Shown: in pieces, positions 28,050 to 36,663 of the stretch
How the letters are laid out: each line of letters starts with the position of its first letter
Numbering within the stretch: position 1 is the stretch's first letter
Assembly: GCF_002921135.1 (NCBI RefSeq)
Contig: NZ_PQVJ01000011.1
Location: 62,001 to 126,000, forward strand
Length of the DNA stretch: 64,000 bases
Origin: Avibacterium gallinarum
GTDB lineage: Bacteria; Pseudomonadota; Gammaproteobacteria; Enterobacterales; Pasteurellaceae
Direction of reading: 5' to 3'
Notes under the pieces: generated by a model
Seen by the model: the letters and a program-made list of their open reading frames with translations, nothing else
Database searches by the model: none
What the model was told of the DNA's origin: nothing
Made by a program: the position numbers and the translations under genes

Positions 28050-29579
28050 TTAACCTTTTCTAAACATTGCAAGCATACGTTGGGTAACTTTAAAGCCACC
28101 AAAAATATTGATACTTGCTACTAAAATTGCAATAAACGCGAGCAGGCTAATAAAGAAACTGCCTTGAGCAATTTGCAATAGCGCCCCCACAATGATGATG
28201 CCTGAAATAGCATTGGTTACCGCCATTAATGGCGTATGTAAGGCGTGGCTCACATTCCAAACCACATAGTACCCCACCACACAAGCAAGTACGAATACGG
28301 TAAAGTGTGATAAGAATGCCGCTGGCATCACTGAACCTAACCATAGGAACAACACACCAATTGCGCCCATAATGCCGTATTTCACGCGTGGGTCTTGCGG
28401 TTTTTCTTCTTTTTTCTCAACCACTACTTCCACTTTTTGCTGCGGCTGGGCTGAAACTTGAATTGGTGGCGCAGGCCAAGTGATTTCACCATCACGAATA
28501 ACCGTTACACCACGCAATACCACATCATCAAAATCAATATTGATTGTGCCGTCTTTCTCTTTACATAATAACTTGAGCAAGTTCACCAAGTTAGTACCGT
28601 AAAGTTGGGAAGATTGCGTTGGCAAGCGTGCAGGGAAATCCGTATAGCCGATAATTTTCACTTGGTTAGGCGTAACGAACACTTCACCCGGTTTGGTATA
28701 TTCGCAGTTACCGCCTGTTAATGCCGCTAAATCCACAATCACCGAACCCGGTTTCATTGAATCCACCATTTCTTTGGTGATCAAACGCGGAGCTGGTTTA
28801 CCCGGGATCGCAGCGGTGGTGATGATAATATCCACTTCTTTAGCTTGTGCAGCGTAAAGTTCCATTGCTCGGCGGTTAAATTCTTCCGACATCACTTTCG
28901 CATAGCCATCACCTGAGCCACCTTCTTCTTCAAAATCAATTTCTAAGAAGTCTGCGCCCATTGATTTCACTTGCTCTTTCACTTCTGGACGAGAGTCAAA
29001 GGCTCGCACAATCGCACCAAGGCTATTTGCGGTACCAATCGCCGCCAAACCTGCCACACCCGCACCAATCACCAACACTTTCGCAGGTGGCACTTTACCT
29101 GCAGCTGTAATTTGCCCAGTGAAGAAGCTACCAAACGCATTGGCGGCTTCCACCACCGCACGATAGCCTGAAATATTCGCCATTGACGAAAGGGCATCTA
29201 AGGATTGCGCACGGGAAATACGCGGCACGGCGTCCATTGCTAACACATTGATTTTCTTAGCCGATAATTTTTGCATTAAGGCTTCATTTTGGGCTGGCCA
29301 AATAAAGCTAATTAAAGTTGCCCCCTCTTTAATTAAGGCAATTTCCTCATCAGTTGGCGGATTCACTTTCATAATCACATCGGCATTCCAAACCTCTTGC
29401 TCAGTGCCAACTTTCGCACCCGCTTCAATGAATGCCTGATCTTCAAAACTGGCTTTAAAGCCCGCGTCGTGTTCAACAATAATTTCAAAGCCAAGCTTCA
29501 AAATTTGCTGCACCGTTTTTGGCGTTGCCGCCACGCGAGTTTCATTATCAAGCCGTTCTCTAGGTACACCAATTAACAT
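28050..29579 (-). CDS. pntA: NAD(P) transhydrogenase subunit alpha
   Basis: The protein has 509 residues starting [20 protein letters not shown]. Domain I binds NAD(H) and carries [20 protein letters not shown] and the mobile-loop region [18 protein letters not shown]. The C terminus has four membrane helices after a charged linker rich in K and E. The frame is open 31 codons further upstream, but the ATG at 29579 has AAGGAA at the right distance and matches the family start. It is co-transcribed with pntB. Confidence 0.97.
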   Translation of the reverse strand: MLIGVPRERLDNETRVAATPKTVQQILKLGFEIIVEHDAGFKASFEDQAFIEAGAKVGTEQEVWNADVIMKVNPPTDEEIALIKEGATLISFIWPAQNEALMQKLSAKKINVLAMDAVPRISRAQSLDALSSMANISGYRAVVEAANAFGSFFTGQITAAGKVPPAKVLVIGAGVAGLAAIGTANSLGAIVRAFDSRPEVKEQVKSMGADFLEIDFEEEGGSGDGYAKVMSEEFNRRAMELYAAQAKEVDIIITTAAIPGKPAPRLITKEMVDSMKPGSVIVDLAALTGGNCEYTKPGEVFVTPNQVKIIGYTDFPARLPTQSSQLYGTNLVNLLKLLCKEKDGTINIDFDDVVLRGVTVIRDGEITWPAPPIQVSAQPQQKVEVVVEKKEEKPQDPRVKYGIMGAIGVLFLWLGSVMPAAFLSHFTVFVLACVVGYYVVWNVSHALHTPLMAVTNAISGIIIVGALLQIAQGSFFISLLAFIAILVASINIFGGFKVTQRMLAMFRKG

Positions 29580-29865
29580 AATGTTTCCTTCAAATTGGTT
29601 GATGATACAATCTGGAAAACCACGCTTTCCAGCCCATAAATGACAAAAGTCAAACTGCCCTAACTGTACCATTTATTGCAAAAAAGATACAAAAAGATTT
29701 TGCAAATTTCATTGAAAAAATTTACCTATAAATCAAATTTTTAAAAATCATCTAAAAAAGCCATAGAATCAATAATTAAAAACGAATAAAAAAGCACCGC
29801 ACTTTACTTTTTCACAATTTTACAAAATGATACACTTCCCTTTTTAATCAAAACAGGAACACAAA

Positions 29866-30582
29866 ATGCAATTACCCGCACTTCAATCCGCCACGCTGAT
29901 ACGCCGTTACAAACGTTTTTTAGCCGATGTAGAACTGGCGAACGGTGAAATCCTTACCATTCACTGCGCCAACACGGGCGCAATGACAGGCTGTGGCGAA
30001 AAAGGCGATACCATTTGGTATTCCACCTCCGACAGCAAAACCCGTAAATATCCCCATTCGTGGGAACTCACCCAGCTTAAAAATGGACAAATGGTGTGCA
30101 TTAACACGCACCGCTCCAATCAGCTCACCTTTGAAGCCTTGCAAAATAAGCAAATCAAAGAATTAGCCGCATACAGCGAAATTCTGCCTGAAATGAAATA
30201 TGGCGAAGAAAACAGCCGCATTGATTTTCTGCTCAAAGGCGAAGGCTTGCCCGATTGCTATGTTGAAGTGAAATCCGTCACGCTGGTAAAAGGCAATCTT
30301 GGAATGTTCCCCGATGCCGTAACCACACGAGGGCAAAAACATTTGCGTGAATTAATGGCGATGAAAAAGCTCGGGCATCGTGCGGTGATTTTTTTCGCGG
30401 GCTTGCACAACGGTTTTGATCATTTCAAAGTGGCAGAATACATCGATCCTGAGTACGCCAAATTGCTCAGCCAAGCGATAAAAGAAGGGGTTGAGGTGTA
30501 TGCCTATGCAGGCGAATTTGAATTTTCGGGTCAAATTCCTACCGCACTTTCTTTGACCCATTGCGTGCCTTACATCGAATAA
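29866..30582 (+). CDS. sfsA: SfsA, DNA/RNA nuclease-fold protein
   Basis: A protein of 238 residues. Visible motifs are [48 protein letters not shown] followed by [10 protein letters not shown], which holds the PD-(D/E)xK-type catalytic E-x-[17 protein letters not shown] and AVIFFAG. The family was first linked to sugar-fermentation stimulation and maltose genes in E. coli; nuclease activity has been proposed. An uptake signal encodes part of the C-terminal TALSLTH. AGGA lies 7 bases upstream of the ATG. Confidence 0.93.
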   Translation: MQLPALQSATLIRRYKRFLADVELANGEILTIHCANTGAMTGCGEKGDTIWYSTSDSKTRKYPHSWELTQLKNGQMVCINTHRSNQLTFEALQNKQIKELAAYSEILPEMKYGEENSRIDFLLKGEGLPDCYVEVKSVTLVKGNLGMFPDAVTTRGQKHLRELMAMKKLGHRAVIFFAGLHNGFDHFKVAEYIDPEYAKLLSQAIKEGVEVYAYAGEFEFSGQIPTALSLTHCVPYIE

Positions 30583-30589
30583 AAAATAT

Positions 30590-30641
30590 TGAGAATTATT
30601 TTCATTTATCTATTGACTTTGTATTTGAGAACTATTATCAT
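30590..30641 (+). promoter_or_regulatory. Promoter with two Fur boxes
   Basis: TTGACT (30613-30618) and TATCAT (30636-30641) are separated by exactly 17 bases. Two 7-1-7 Fur-type inverted repeats flank and overlap it: TGAGAATTATTTTCA (30590-30604) and TGAGAACTATTATCA (30626-30640), each differing from TGATAATNATTATCA at two positions. The second covers the -10 element. A repressor bound here would shut the promoter when iron is plentiful. No protein gene follows on this strand before the terminator. Confidence 0.75.
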
Positions 30642-30647
30642 CTAACC

Positions 30648-30718
30648 ATTCAAACAATAATAGATAATCACTCCAACACTTTAGTGCCTCTCCCCCCACA
30701 GAAAGAGGCACTTTTTTT
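30648..30718 (+). ncRNA. Candidate Fur-regulated small RNA
   Basis: Starting about seven bases after the -10 box and ending in a strong intrinsic terminator, this stretch of about 70 bases has no reading frame of note. The terminator stem is AGTGCCTCT with AGAGGCACT (30683-30691 and 30704-30712), then TTTTTTT. Its 12-base loop holds six consecutive C, an accessible sequence able to pair with G-rich ribosome binding sites. The layout, a Fur-box promoter plus a short RNA plus a terminator, matches iron-sparing small RNAs such as RyhB, and HrrF reported in H. influenzae. Whether this is HrrF itself I cannot confirm from memory. The start site is predicted only. Confidence 0.65.
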
Positions 30719-30749
30719 GTGTGTGAAATTGACAAGTGCGGTACTTTTT

Positions 30750-31703
30750 TCACAATTTTTCCTTAAATCTTCTCCGCCAAAGGCTTGGGCTAATTTGATG
30801 TTTTTTCTTGAAATGTTGGCGAAAGGCGGTGGCAGAATGAAATCCCACTTGAGCCGCAAGGCGTTCAATTTCTAAATCTGTGCTTTCTAATAAAATGCGT
30901 GCTTGTTGCAAGCGAATTTCAATCAACCATTCTGTAAACGCCATTCCTGTGGCTTGGCGAAAATGACGGGTAAAGGTGCTACGGCTCATATTTAAACGCT
31001 GAGCAAGATCATTAATGCAATAATCCTGCGTCAAATTTTGCTGAATATGCTGCAATAATTCATTGATATTTTCACTGGCAGATTTTCTTGCCACAGGGCG
31101 TTCGATAAACTGTGCCTGCCCACCTTCTCGGTGTGGTGAGATCACCAACATTCGAGCCAACTGATTGGCTATTTTCACCCCATAAATCCGCCGCACAATG
31201 GCTAAACAGCAATCTAGCCCTGCCGCCGTGCCTGCTGAAGTCATCACCTTACCGTCTTCCACATAAATCGCTTGAATATCCAAATTTACGTTTGGAAAAC
31301 GCTGACGAAAAGCCGCCTCCCCTAGCCAATGGGTTGTGGCACGTTTGCCGTTTAACACGCCACTGTATGCCAATGGAAACGCACCGTAACATAGCCCCAC
31401 TAATAACGCGCCACGCTCCAAGGCACTTTGCAAGGCGTTCTGCATTGCTAAGCTAGGCGGTTGGGTTAAATCGTGCCAACCAAAATGAACGATAACATCA
31501 GCTGTTTCCAACAAGGATAAATCCCCATCAGCAGGCACAAAAATGCCCTTTTCGCCATAGCAACTTTGGGTATTTTCTGCCACGATTTTCACTTTGAATA
31601 AGGGAGCTTCGCCAATATTTAGCGAAAAAACCATATTCGGAATGGCAAATTGAAAGGGATTAAAGTTAGGGTATAAAACCAAAGCAACAACAGGTGCGGT
31701 CAT
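30750..31703 (-). CDS. GlxA-family AraC-type transcriptional regulator
   Basis: A regulator of 317 residues with a DJ-1/PfpI-like amidotransferase-fold domain (VVALVLYPNFNPFQFAIPN, then LLVGLCYGAFPLAYSGVLNGKRATTHW, with C in the nucleophile-elbow position) followed by a double helix-turn-helix AraC domain (CINDLAQRLNMSRSTFTRHFR, FTEWLIEIRLQQARILLEST, IERLAAQVGFHSATAFRQHFKKKH). The frame runs 41 codons further upstream into the divergent gene, but the ATG at 31703 with GAG upstream matches the family start. It is divergent from an exported metallo-hydrolase-fold gene with 108 bases between the starts, so it probably controls that gene. The signal sensed is unknown. Confidence 0.88.
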   Translation of the reverse strand: MTAPVVALVLYPNFNPFQFAIPNMVFSLNIGEAPLFKVKIVAENTQSCYGEKGIFVPADGDLSLLETADVIVHFGWHDLTQPPSLAMQNALQSALERGALLVGLCYGAFPLAYSGVLNGKRATTHWLGEAAFRQRFPNVNLDIQAIYVEDGKVMTSAGTAAGLDCCLAIVRRIYGVKIANQLARMLVISPHREGGQAQFIERPVARKSASENINELLQHIQQNLTQDYCINDLAQRLNMSRSTFTRHFRQATGMAFTEWLIEIRLQQARILLESTDLEIERLAAQVGFHSATAFRQHFKKKHQISPSLWRRRFKEKL

Positions 31704-31811
31704 ATTTTTCTCGATTTTTGAGTCAATCTTTTCGTTATATGAATAATAAGCCAATATTTTTGATTTAGCAAAATAGCGATAATGGCATTTTTCATCAACA
31801 AAGGAAATTTT

Positions 31812-32666
31812 ATGAAGATTAAACACTTATTTTCTAGCTTTTTACTTAGCGCCGTATTGGCAACTAACGCTTTGGCGCAAGATGTCTATCAACATATTCG
31901 CAATGCCACCGCTAAGCTCACTTATGCGGGCGAAACCTTTTTAATCGACCCAATGCTTGCCAAAAAAGGCACTTATGAAGGTTTTGAAGGCACGCTCAAC
32001 AGCCAAAAGCGTAATCCATTGATTGAGTTACCTATGCCTGCTGAAGACGTGTTCAAAGGCGTGTCTGCGGTGGTGGTTACTCATACCCATTTAGATCACT
32101 GGGATCCTGTGGCACAACAAATCTTACCGAAAAATTTGCCTATCATCGTACAAAATCAAGCCGATGCAAAACTCATTAAAGATCAAGGGTTTAAAGATGT
32201 TCGCGTGCTAGATGAAAGCCTAAAAATCGGCAAAGTAACGCTACACAAAACAGGGGGCGCACACGGCACGCCTGAAATGTATGCCGTTGCCCCATTGGGT
32301 AAGCTCTTAGGCGATGCAATGGGTGTGGTATTCACCGCCAAAGATCACAAAACTCTCTATATTTTGGGCGATACACTGTGGACGGCAGATGTAAACAAAG
32401 CCTTAATCAATTACAACCCTGATGTGTTAGTGATGAATACAGGTGATGCGCGCGTTAATGCCTTTCCAAATAACGGCATTATTATGAGCAAAGAAGACGT
32501 GGCTCACGCTTACCAAGCCGTGCCAAATGCCAAAATCATTGCGGTACATATGGATTCAGTCAATCACACTGCGGTAAGCCGTAAAGATTTACGCGAATTT
32601 ATCGCTAAAGAAAAATTAACCGATCGCGTTAGTGTGCCAAATGATGGCGAGAACATCGCATTCTAA
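31812..32666 (+). CDS. Exported metallo-beta-lactamase-fold hydrolase (UlaG-like)
   Basis: The start at 31812 (AAAGGAA upstream) yields 284 residues with a signal peptide, MKIKHLFSSFLLSAVLATNALAQ being cleaved near ALA-QD. The mature part has the metallo-hydrolase motif THTHLDHWD, a further H in GGAHGTPEM, LGDTLW, and VHMDSVNHT at the fourth/fifth motifs. It resembles the UPF0173/UlaG group. Periplasmic location and the divergent GlxA-type regulator suggest a small-molecule substrate, but none can be named. A frame start 10 codons upstream is rejected because it lacks a binding site and spoils the signal peptide. Confidence 0.85.
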   Translation: MKIKHLFSSFLLSAVLATNALAQDVYQHIRNATAKLTYAGETFLIDPMLAKKGTYEGFEGTLNSQKRNPLIELPMPAEDVFKGVSAVVVTHTHLDHWDPVAQQILPKNLPIIVQNQADAKLIKDQGFKDVRVLDESLKIGKVTLHKTGGAHGTPEMYAVAPLGKLLGDAMGVVFTAKDHKTLYILGDTLWTADVNKALINYNPDVLVMNTGDARVNAFPNNGIIMSKEDVAHAYQAVPNAKIIAVHMDSVNHTAVSRKDLREFIAKEKLTDRVSVPNDGENIAF

Positions 32667-32684
32667 AAAATATTGAAAAAAATC

Positions 32685-32726
32685 ACCGCACTTTGATCTA
32701 CCTTGATAAGCCATTCAAAGTGCGGT
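32685..32726 (+). terminator. Inverted uptake-signal pair after the metallo-hydrolase gene
   Basis: ACCGCACTTTGA and TCAAAGTGCGGT pair over 12 bases with an 18-base loop, 18 bases after the stop codon. The following sequence is AT-rich without a clean T-run, so termination may be partial. Confidence 0.65.
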
Positions 32727-32749
32727 CAAAATTTCACAAATTTTCCCCC

Positions 32750-32925
32750 TATTCCACATCACTTTCTTTAAACCATTGCGCTAAATATTCTAGCAAGGCG
32801 GCTGCGGTGGGTAATAGGCTTTTTCTTGACGGATAAACTGCGTGGATCATTCCACTCGGTAAATGATAAGGATCGGCAAGGGCAATCTTGAGTTGGTTAT
32901 GTTGTATTTCTTTGCGTACGGAAAT
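32750..32925 (-). pseudogene. C-terminal remnant of a LysR-type regulator
   Basis: The minus strand reads LKIALADPYHLPSGMIHAVY, then PSRKSLLPTAAALLEYLAQW and FKESDVE before a stop at 32750. This is the typical end of a LysR substrate-binding domain (VYPSRR..LP followed by a helix). Everything upstream is missing: the match ends near 32925, where an unrelated plus-strand fragment begins. It is a deletion scar, not an active gene. Confidence 0.7.
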
Positions 32926-32931
32926 ATAAGG

Positions 32932-33090
32932 CTATGCGCTGAAATCCAACAAACTTGGAATCGTCCTGATGCAGAAAAATGGGCAGAGGCTTATCAAGCC
33001 GTTTTCCCTGAATATCAACTATTAATCGAAAGCTATCAAAAAGCCCGTGAAGTTGAGAAAAACCACGAAGTTTTAGATTCTGAAAAATAA
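32932..33090 (+). pseudogene. C-terminal fragment of an unidentified protein
   Basis: The plus strand carries about 50 codons reading LCAEIQQTWNRPDAEKWAEA, then YQAVFPEYQLLIESYQKARE, then VEKNHEVLDSEK and a stop, followed by a good terminator. Composition and the terminator suggest the real end of a gene whose front was deleted at the junction with the LysR remnant. An ATG at 32863 is in frame but its first codons run antisense to that remnant. I do not recognise the family. Confidence 0.45.
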
Positions 33091-33116
33091 ACTTTTAATG
33101 AGTGTCTTTTTATTTT

Positions 33117-33147
33117 ATACCGTCTAATTTTAGGCGGTATTTTTTTG
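33117..33147 (+). terminator. Intrinsic terminator
   Basis: ATACCGTCTAA pairs with TTAGGCGGTAT (one G-T pair, 2-base loop) and is followed by a run of seven T including the last stem base. It terminates transcription from the fragment upstream. Confidence 0.85.
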
Positions 33148-33155
33148 AAAAAATT

Positions 33156-33194
33156 ACCGCACTTTGATGTGATTTTAAAAATTCAAAGTGCGGT
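33156..33194 (-). terminator. Inverted uptake-signal pair, terminator of the hydrolase gene
   Basis: ACCGCACTTTGA and TCAAAGTGCGGT pair over 12 bases; on the minus strand a T-rich tract follows. It lies 16 bases past the stop of the alpha/beta hydrolase. Confidence 0.75.
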
Positions 33195-33209
33195 GCTTTT
33201 TTCTTTATT

Positions 33210-33896
33210 TTATGCCATTGTCGCAGCATCTAAAATCAGTTTCGTTACCGCTTCGGCTTGCGACATTAGCGAAGCGTGGCTTGCATCAAGGCTGATAATT
33301 TTACGTGGGGAAATGCGTTCCGCCATCATTTTTTGGTTAGCCGGAGAGATCATTCTATCTTGCGTAGAAATTTGATAGAAACTTGGTTTCACTTTCCAAG
33401 CGGCTTGGCTGACGGTATCCGCAAAAGTGGAAGCTAATGGGGCTTTTTGTGTAATCGCCATTGGGTACGCTTCGTCCTCGCTCACATCTTGGCAAAAACT
33501 TTGCTGATAACGACTGCGGTCAATCCATAAATAACCATCACTATCGCCAACAATGGCAGAAAATGCTTCAGGTGGATTTTGTTGACTAATTCCGCCCGCA
33601 CTTTCACCCACTTCAGGAGCAAAGGCGGCGATATAAACTAAAGCTTTCACATTAGGTAAATCGCCCATTTCTGTGATCACTTTACCCCCATAAGAATGCC
33701 CTACCAACACCACTGGCTTCTGAATTTGTGCCACCATTTTGCGTGTACGCGCTGCATCATCAGCTAATGAAGTGAGCGGATTTTCTACCGCATACACATC
33801 AAAATACCCCTGTGCTTTCAACGCGTTAATCACGTTATTCCAATGGCTTGCACCGCCCCAAAAACCGTGTACTAAAACAATTGCAGGTTTTTCCAT
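33210..33896 (-). CDS. Alpha/beta hydrolase
   Basis: A hydrolase of 228 residues with an oxyanion-hole HGFWG (residues 10-14), a nucleophile elbow GHSYGG with S68, a likely acid in STQDRMI and a catalytic histidine in LDASHASLMSQ near the end. The sequence, including YIAAFAPEVGES and the cap around it, resembles small esterase-like alpha/beta hydrolases with a HGxWxGxxxW signature. There is no signal peptide, so it is cytoplasmic. It starts alone with AGGAG upstream, and nothing nearby suggests a substrate. Confidence 0.88.
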   Translation of the reverse strand: MEKPAIVLVHGFWGGASHWNNVINALKAQGYFDVYAVENPLTSLADDAARTRKMVAQIQKPVVLVGHSYGGKVITEMGDLPNVKALVYIAAFAPEVGESAGGISQQNPPEAFSAIVGDSDGYLWIDRSRYQQSFCQDVSEDEAYPMAITQKAPLASTFADTVSQAAWKVKPSFYQISTQDRMISPANQKMMAERISPRKIISLDASHASLMSQAEAVTKLILDAATMA

Positions 33897-34053
33897 TTTT
33901 TACTCCTAAGTTTACATAAAGTTTATGATAAATTTTGTGCAATCATACGCTCATCATAAGCAAAAACAATAGGTAAAAATAGGGTCATCTCTCTAAATTC
34001 AATAGGCTTTACCAATAAGAAATAACAAAGTGCGGTCAAAATTTGGCAAATTT

Positions 34054-34750
34054 TTAGCAGTCATTTAATGCGCGTAATTGATTGCCTGTGGCATCAAAAT
34101 TATCAGCCGAAAGCCAGCGTTGGAACTTAGGTTTCATTGCCTGCCATTCTTCTTGCAACATTGAAAACCACGCGGTATCACGGTTACGCCCTTTATACAC
34201 CAGCGCACGCCTAAAAATCCCCTCAAATTGAAAGCCAAGGCGCTTCGCCGCATTGAAAGACGGCTGATTTAGACTATCGCATTTCCATTCGTAACGGCGA
34301 TAATGTAAGGTTTCAAACACATATTGCATTGCTAAAAATTGGGCTTCGGTTGCAACACGGGAATGTTTAAGGCTTTCTGAATAAATCACCCAGCCCCATT
34401 TCGATAGTACGATTTTTCGTATCAATACGCATTAGAGAAAATGTCCCTACCACTTTTTTGCTCGCCTTATCAATAATCGCCAAATAATAGGGATCTGACA
34501 GGCTTTCCCATTGTTGCAAAAGTTGCCGTGCGGCTTGTTCGTTAGGTTGCGCATCAATAGACAAATAAGTCCATTGGCTTTCAGGGCTATTTGGCCCAAA
34601 AAAATCATAAATATCGCTAAAATGACGAGATACACAAAGCCGTTCCAAACGGCAATATTGCCCTTCTAACGTTTGAATATTCGGCAACTCTCCCACTGTA
34701 AAATCTGCAATAAGTTCACCGATAGGCTGACCGAGATGGTTAATTGGCAT
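34054..34750 (-). pseudogene. GNAT-family N-acetyltransferase, frameshifted
   Basis: Two frames encode one RimJ/RimL-like acetyltransferase of about 230 residues. The first (34750-34367) has LEGQYCRLERL, SDPYYLAIIDK and VGTFSLMRIDTKNRTIEMG. The second continues with GWVIYSESLKHSRVATEAQF, RRYEWKCDSLNQPSFNAAKR and LGFQFEGIFRRALVYKGRNR, and ends at 34054. Removing one base from the C4 run at 34394-34397 restores the join EMGWVIYSE. As written, the acetyl-CoA-binding second half is lost. The likely function is acetylation of an amino group on a small molecule or protein. Either a pseudogene or a single-base sequence error. Confidence 0.83.
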
Positions 34751-34917
34751 TGTACTCCCTCATAAAAATAGGCGTAACACCTGTAATAATTGATATACTT
34801 GATGTTAAAGCTTTAAATGCTAATTTCAATACAGCTGTTGTACTGCATAATGACTTGTTTTATTGCACAACCTCTGGTTGTGATAATACTGTCGATAGCC
34901 TGAAAACTTTCAATTAA
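34744..34917 (+). other. Short unidentified reading frame before a terminator
   Basis: A frame of 57 codons (TTG first) reads ...IKIGVTPVIIDILDVKALNA, then NFNTAVVLHNDLFYCTTSGC, then DNTVDSLKTFN and a stop. No ribosome binding site or ATG precedes it, and it overlaps the 5' end of the GNAT gene. The sequence is protein-like and is followed 27 bases later by a terminator, so it may be the tail of a lost gene. No family recognised. Confidence 0.3.
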
Positions 34918-34943
34918 GCCAGTTAAAAAATCTTTCAATTAAT

Positions 34944-34974
34944 ACCGCACTTTTAAAAAGTGCGGTGTTTTTTT
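34944..34974 (+). terminator. Inverted uptake-signal pair with T-run
   Basis: ACCGCACTTTT and AAAAGTGCGGT face each other almost without a loop (a 9-base-pair stem with a 5-base loop is realistic), followed by GTTTTTTT. It can end plus-strand transcripts. On the minus strand a weaker T tract could end the sulfatase message. Confidence 0.75.
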
Positions 34975-35034
34975 AGCCTTTTTTGTATAACTGTGGAATG
35001 TCAAAACAACACTCAGCCATACAGCATTGTGATA

Positions 35035-36663
35035 TTACTTATCCACAACAAGCACACTTTTACTCAAACGTAATTGTTTCTGTAATTCAAGCGTTACCTT
35101 ATGTGCTTTCTCCCAATCTTTCTTCGTTAATAATGGGCGAATTTCCCGTAAATAAATTTCGGTACTTGTTTCCCCTGTATGATGTTCGTACCCCAATGGA
35201 TGGCTACGCCAACGTTGAGGATCAATTAACACATCTTGAGAATAAAAAGGATCAGAATTATTTTGGATATGTTTGTCTAATTTCGCACGTAATTCCCGCT
35301 TAATCTCTCGATAATTTGGATCATTTGCTAAATTACGTGTTTCACCGCGATCATTGACCATATCATAGAGTTCTTCTTCCTCGTCCTCTTTGTAAAGCAC
35401 ATATTTAAACTCATTCGTTCTTAACATTCGTGCTGGTTGAAGATCAAGATTTCGATCCGTATTCCAGTGGGCAACAACATATTCTCGCCACTCTTCGGTC
35501 GGTTTATTTTGTAATAACGGTAACAAGGAACGCCCATAAATCGGATTAGGAACGGTTAACCCTACATAATCACAAAGTGTTGGCAATAAATCACATAAGG
35601 ATACCAGCTCTTTTTTATGCTGATTTTTTTGAATATCTGGCCCGAGGAAGGTAAAAGGTACATTCATCGCTTCTTCATAAAACCAATTCATTTTTGTAAC
35701 AAGCCGATGCGCCCCCATTGCATCGCCATGATCAGAGAAAAAGACAATGAGCGTATCATCATAAAGCCCGTTTTCTTTCAATGCATTAATGACTTGCCCA
35801 ATATAATTATCCGCAAGTTCTGTATAGTAATAATAAGCTTTAAGATATTGTTGAAAATTCTTTTCATTCCATTTACCTGCCTGTTTGACTCTTGTATGAG
35901 TACAGCAAGCATATTGAACCGCTTTTGGTCGATTAATTAAATCTGATTTTGTATCAAAATTATCTAAAAGCTCAGGCAATTCGCCGATCCCTTCAATATC
36001 GCCGTGTTCTCCTGCAAATTTGCCTACCCAGCCGTTAATATTGTGCGGATTATTGAATTCAACCGCTAATAAAAATGGTTTTTTCTCTTTTCGTTGATTC
36101 AATCGATTAATAAATTTTAAGCTTTCCTCTAAGCAATATACATCTTCTTTAGTGTCATAATTCACAGGAAAAGCGGGTTCAGCGGGAAAATCTTTTTCAA
36201 TTTGTTCCGCACTAATAAAACCTCTCAACGCACCGTGATCATGGCGTTTTCCAAAATGGTAGCATTCATAGCCCGCCTCACTAAAAATGGATCCCACGGT
36301 TGCCAATGTTTCAGGAATATCCGCATTATCATTGGCAACAACTCCCGTATGATGAGGTAAACATCCTGTCCAAAAGCTCGATCGCGAAGGCGCACATAGC
36401 GGATAACTACAATAAGCATTCTCAAAACTGACACCTTGAGCCATTAACGCATCAATATTCGGCGTTTTTACGACCTTATTTCCATATCCCCCAACCGCAC
36501 GTTTAGCTAGCTGATCAGCGGTAATAATGACAATATTTTTAGCATTTAATAATTTTTCGCCTTCATTACTACAGGTATCCTTAGCCATAGTTTCTGGCAT
36601 TACCACCATACCAGCAGAACCTAATGCGACATTACGAATAAATTTTCTACGTGTAATACTCAT
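35035..36663 (-). CDS. Tat-exported type I sulfatase
   Basis: A protein of 542 residues. The N terminus SITRRKFIRNVALGSAGMVV is a twin-arginine signal. The sulfatase core begins NIVIITADQ (metal ligand D50), then CSYPLCAPSRSSFWTG with C90 of the CxPSR motif, the residue oxidised to formylglycine. FFSDHGDAMGAH supplies further metal ligands. The C terminus (YDMVNDRGETRNLANDPNYR) is typical. It should act in the periplasm on a sulfated organic substrate such as a host glycan fragment or sulfate ester; the substrate cannot be read from sequence. A perfect CRP site lies 65 bases upstream. No sulfatase-maturing enzyme is in the window. Confidence 0.9.
   Translation of the reverse strand: MSITRRKFIRNVALGSAGMVVMPETMAKDTCSNEGEKLLNAKNIVIITADQLAKRAVGGYGNKVVKTPNIDALMAQGVSFENAYCSYPLCAPSRSSFWTGCLPHHTGVVANDNADIPETLATVGSIFSEAGYECYHFGKRHDHGALRGFISAEQIEKDFPAEPAFPVNYDTKEDVYCLEESLKFINRLNQRKEKKPFLLAVEFNNPHNINGWVGKFAGEHGDIEGIGELPELLDNFDTKSDLINRPKAVQYACCTHTRVKQAGKWNEKNFQQYLKAYYYYTELADNYIGQVINALKENGLYDDTLIVFFSDHGDAMGAHRLVTKMNWFYEEAMNVPFTFLGPDIQKNQHKKELVSLCDLLPTLCDYVGLTVPNPIYGRSLLPLLQNKPTEEWREYVVAHWNTDRNLDLQPARMLRTNEFKYVLYKEDEEEELYDMVNDRGETRNLANDPNYREIKRELRAKLDKHIQNNSDPFYSQDVLIDPQRWRSHPLGYEHHTGETSTEIYLREIRPLLTKKDWEKAHKVTLELQKQLRLSKSVLVVDK

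Noticed and set aside
31704-31826. An upstream extension of the GlxA-type regulator
   Set aside because: It overlaps the divergent metallo-hydrolase gene and signal peptide and is not like the family N terminus.
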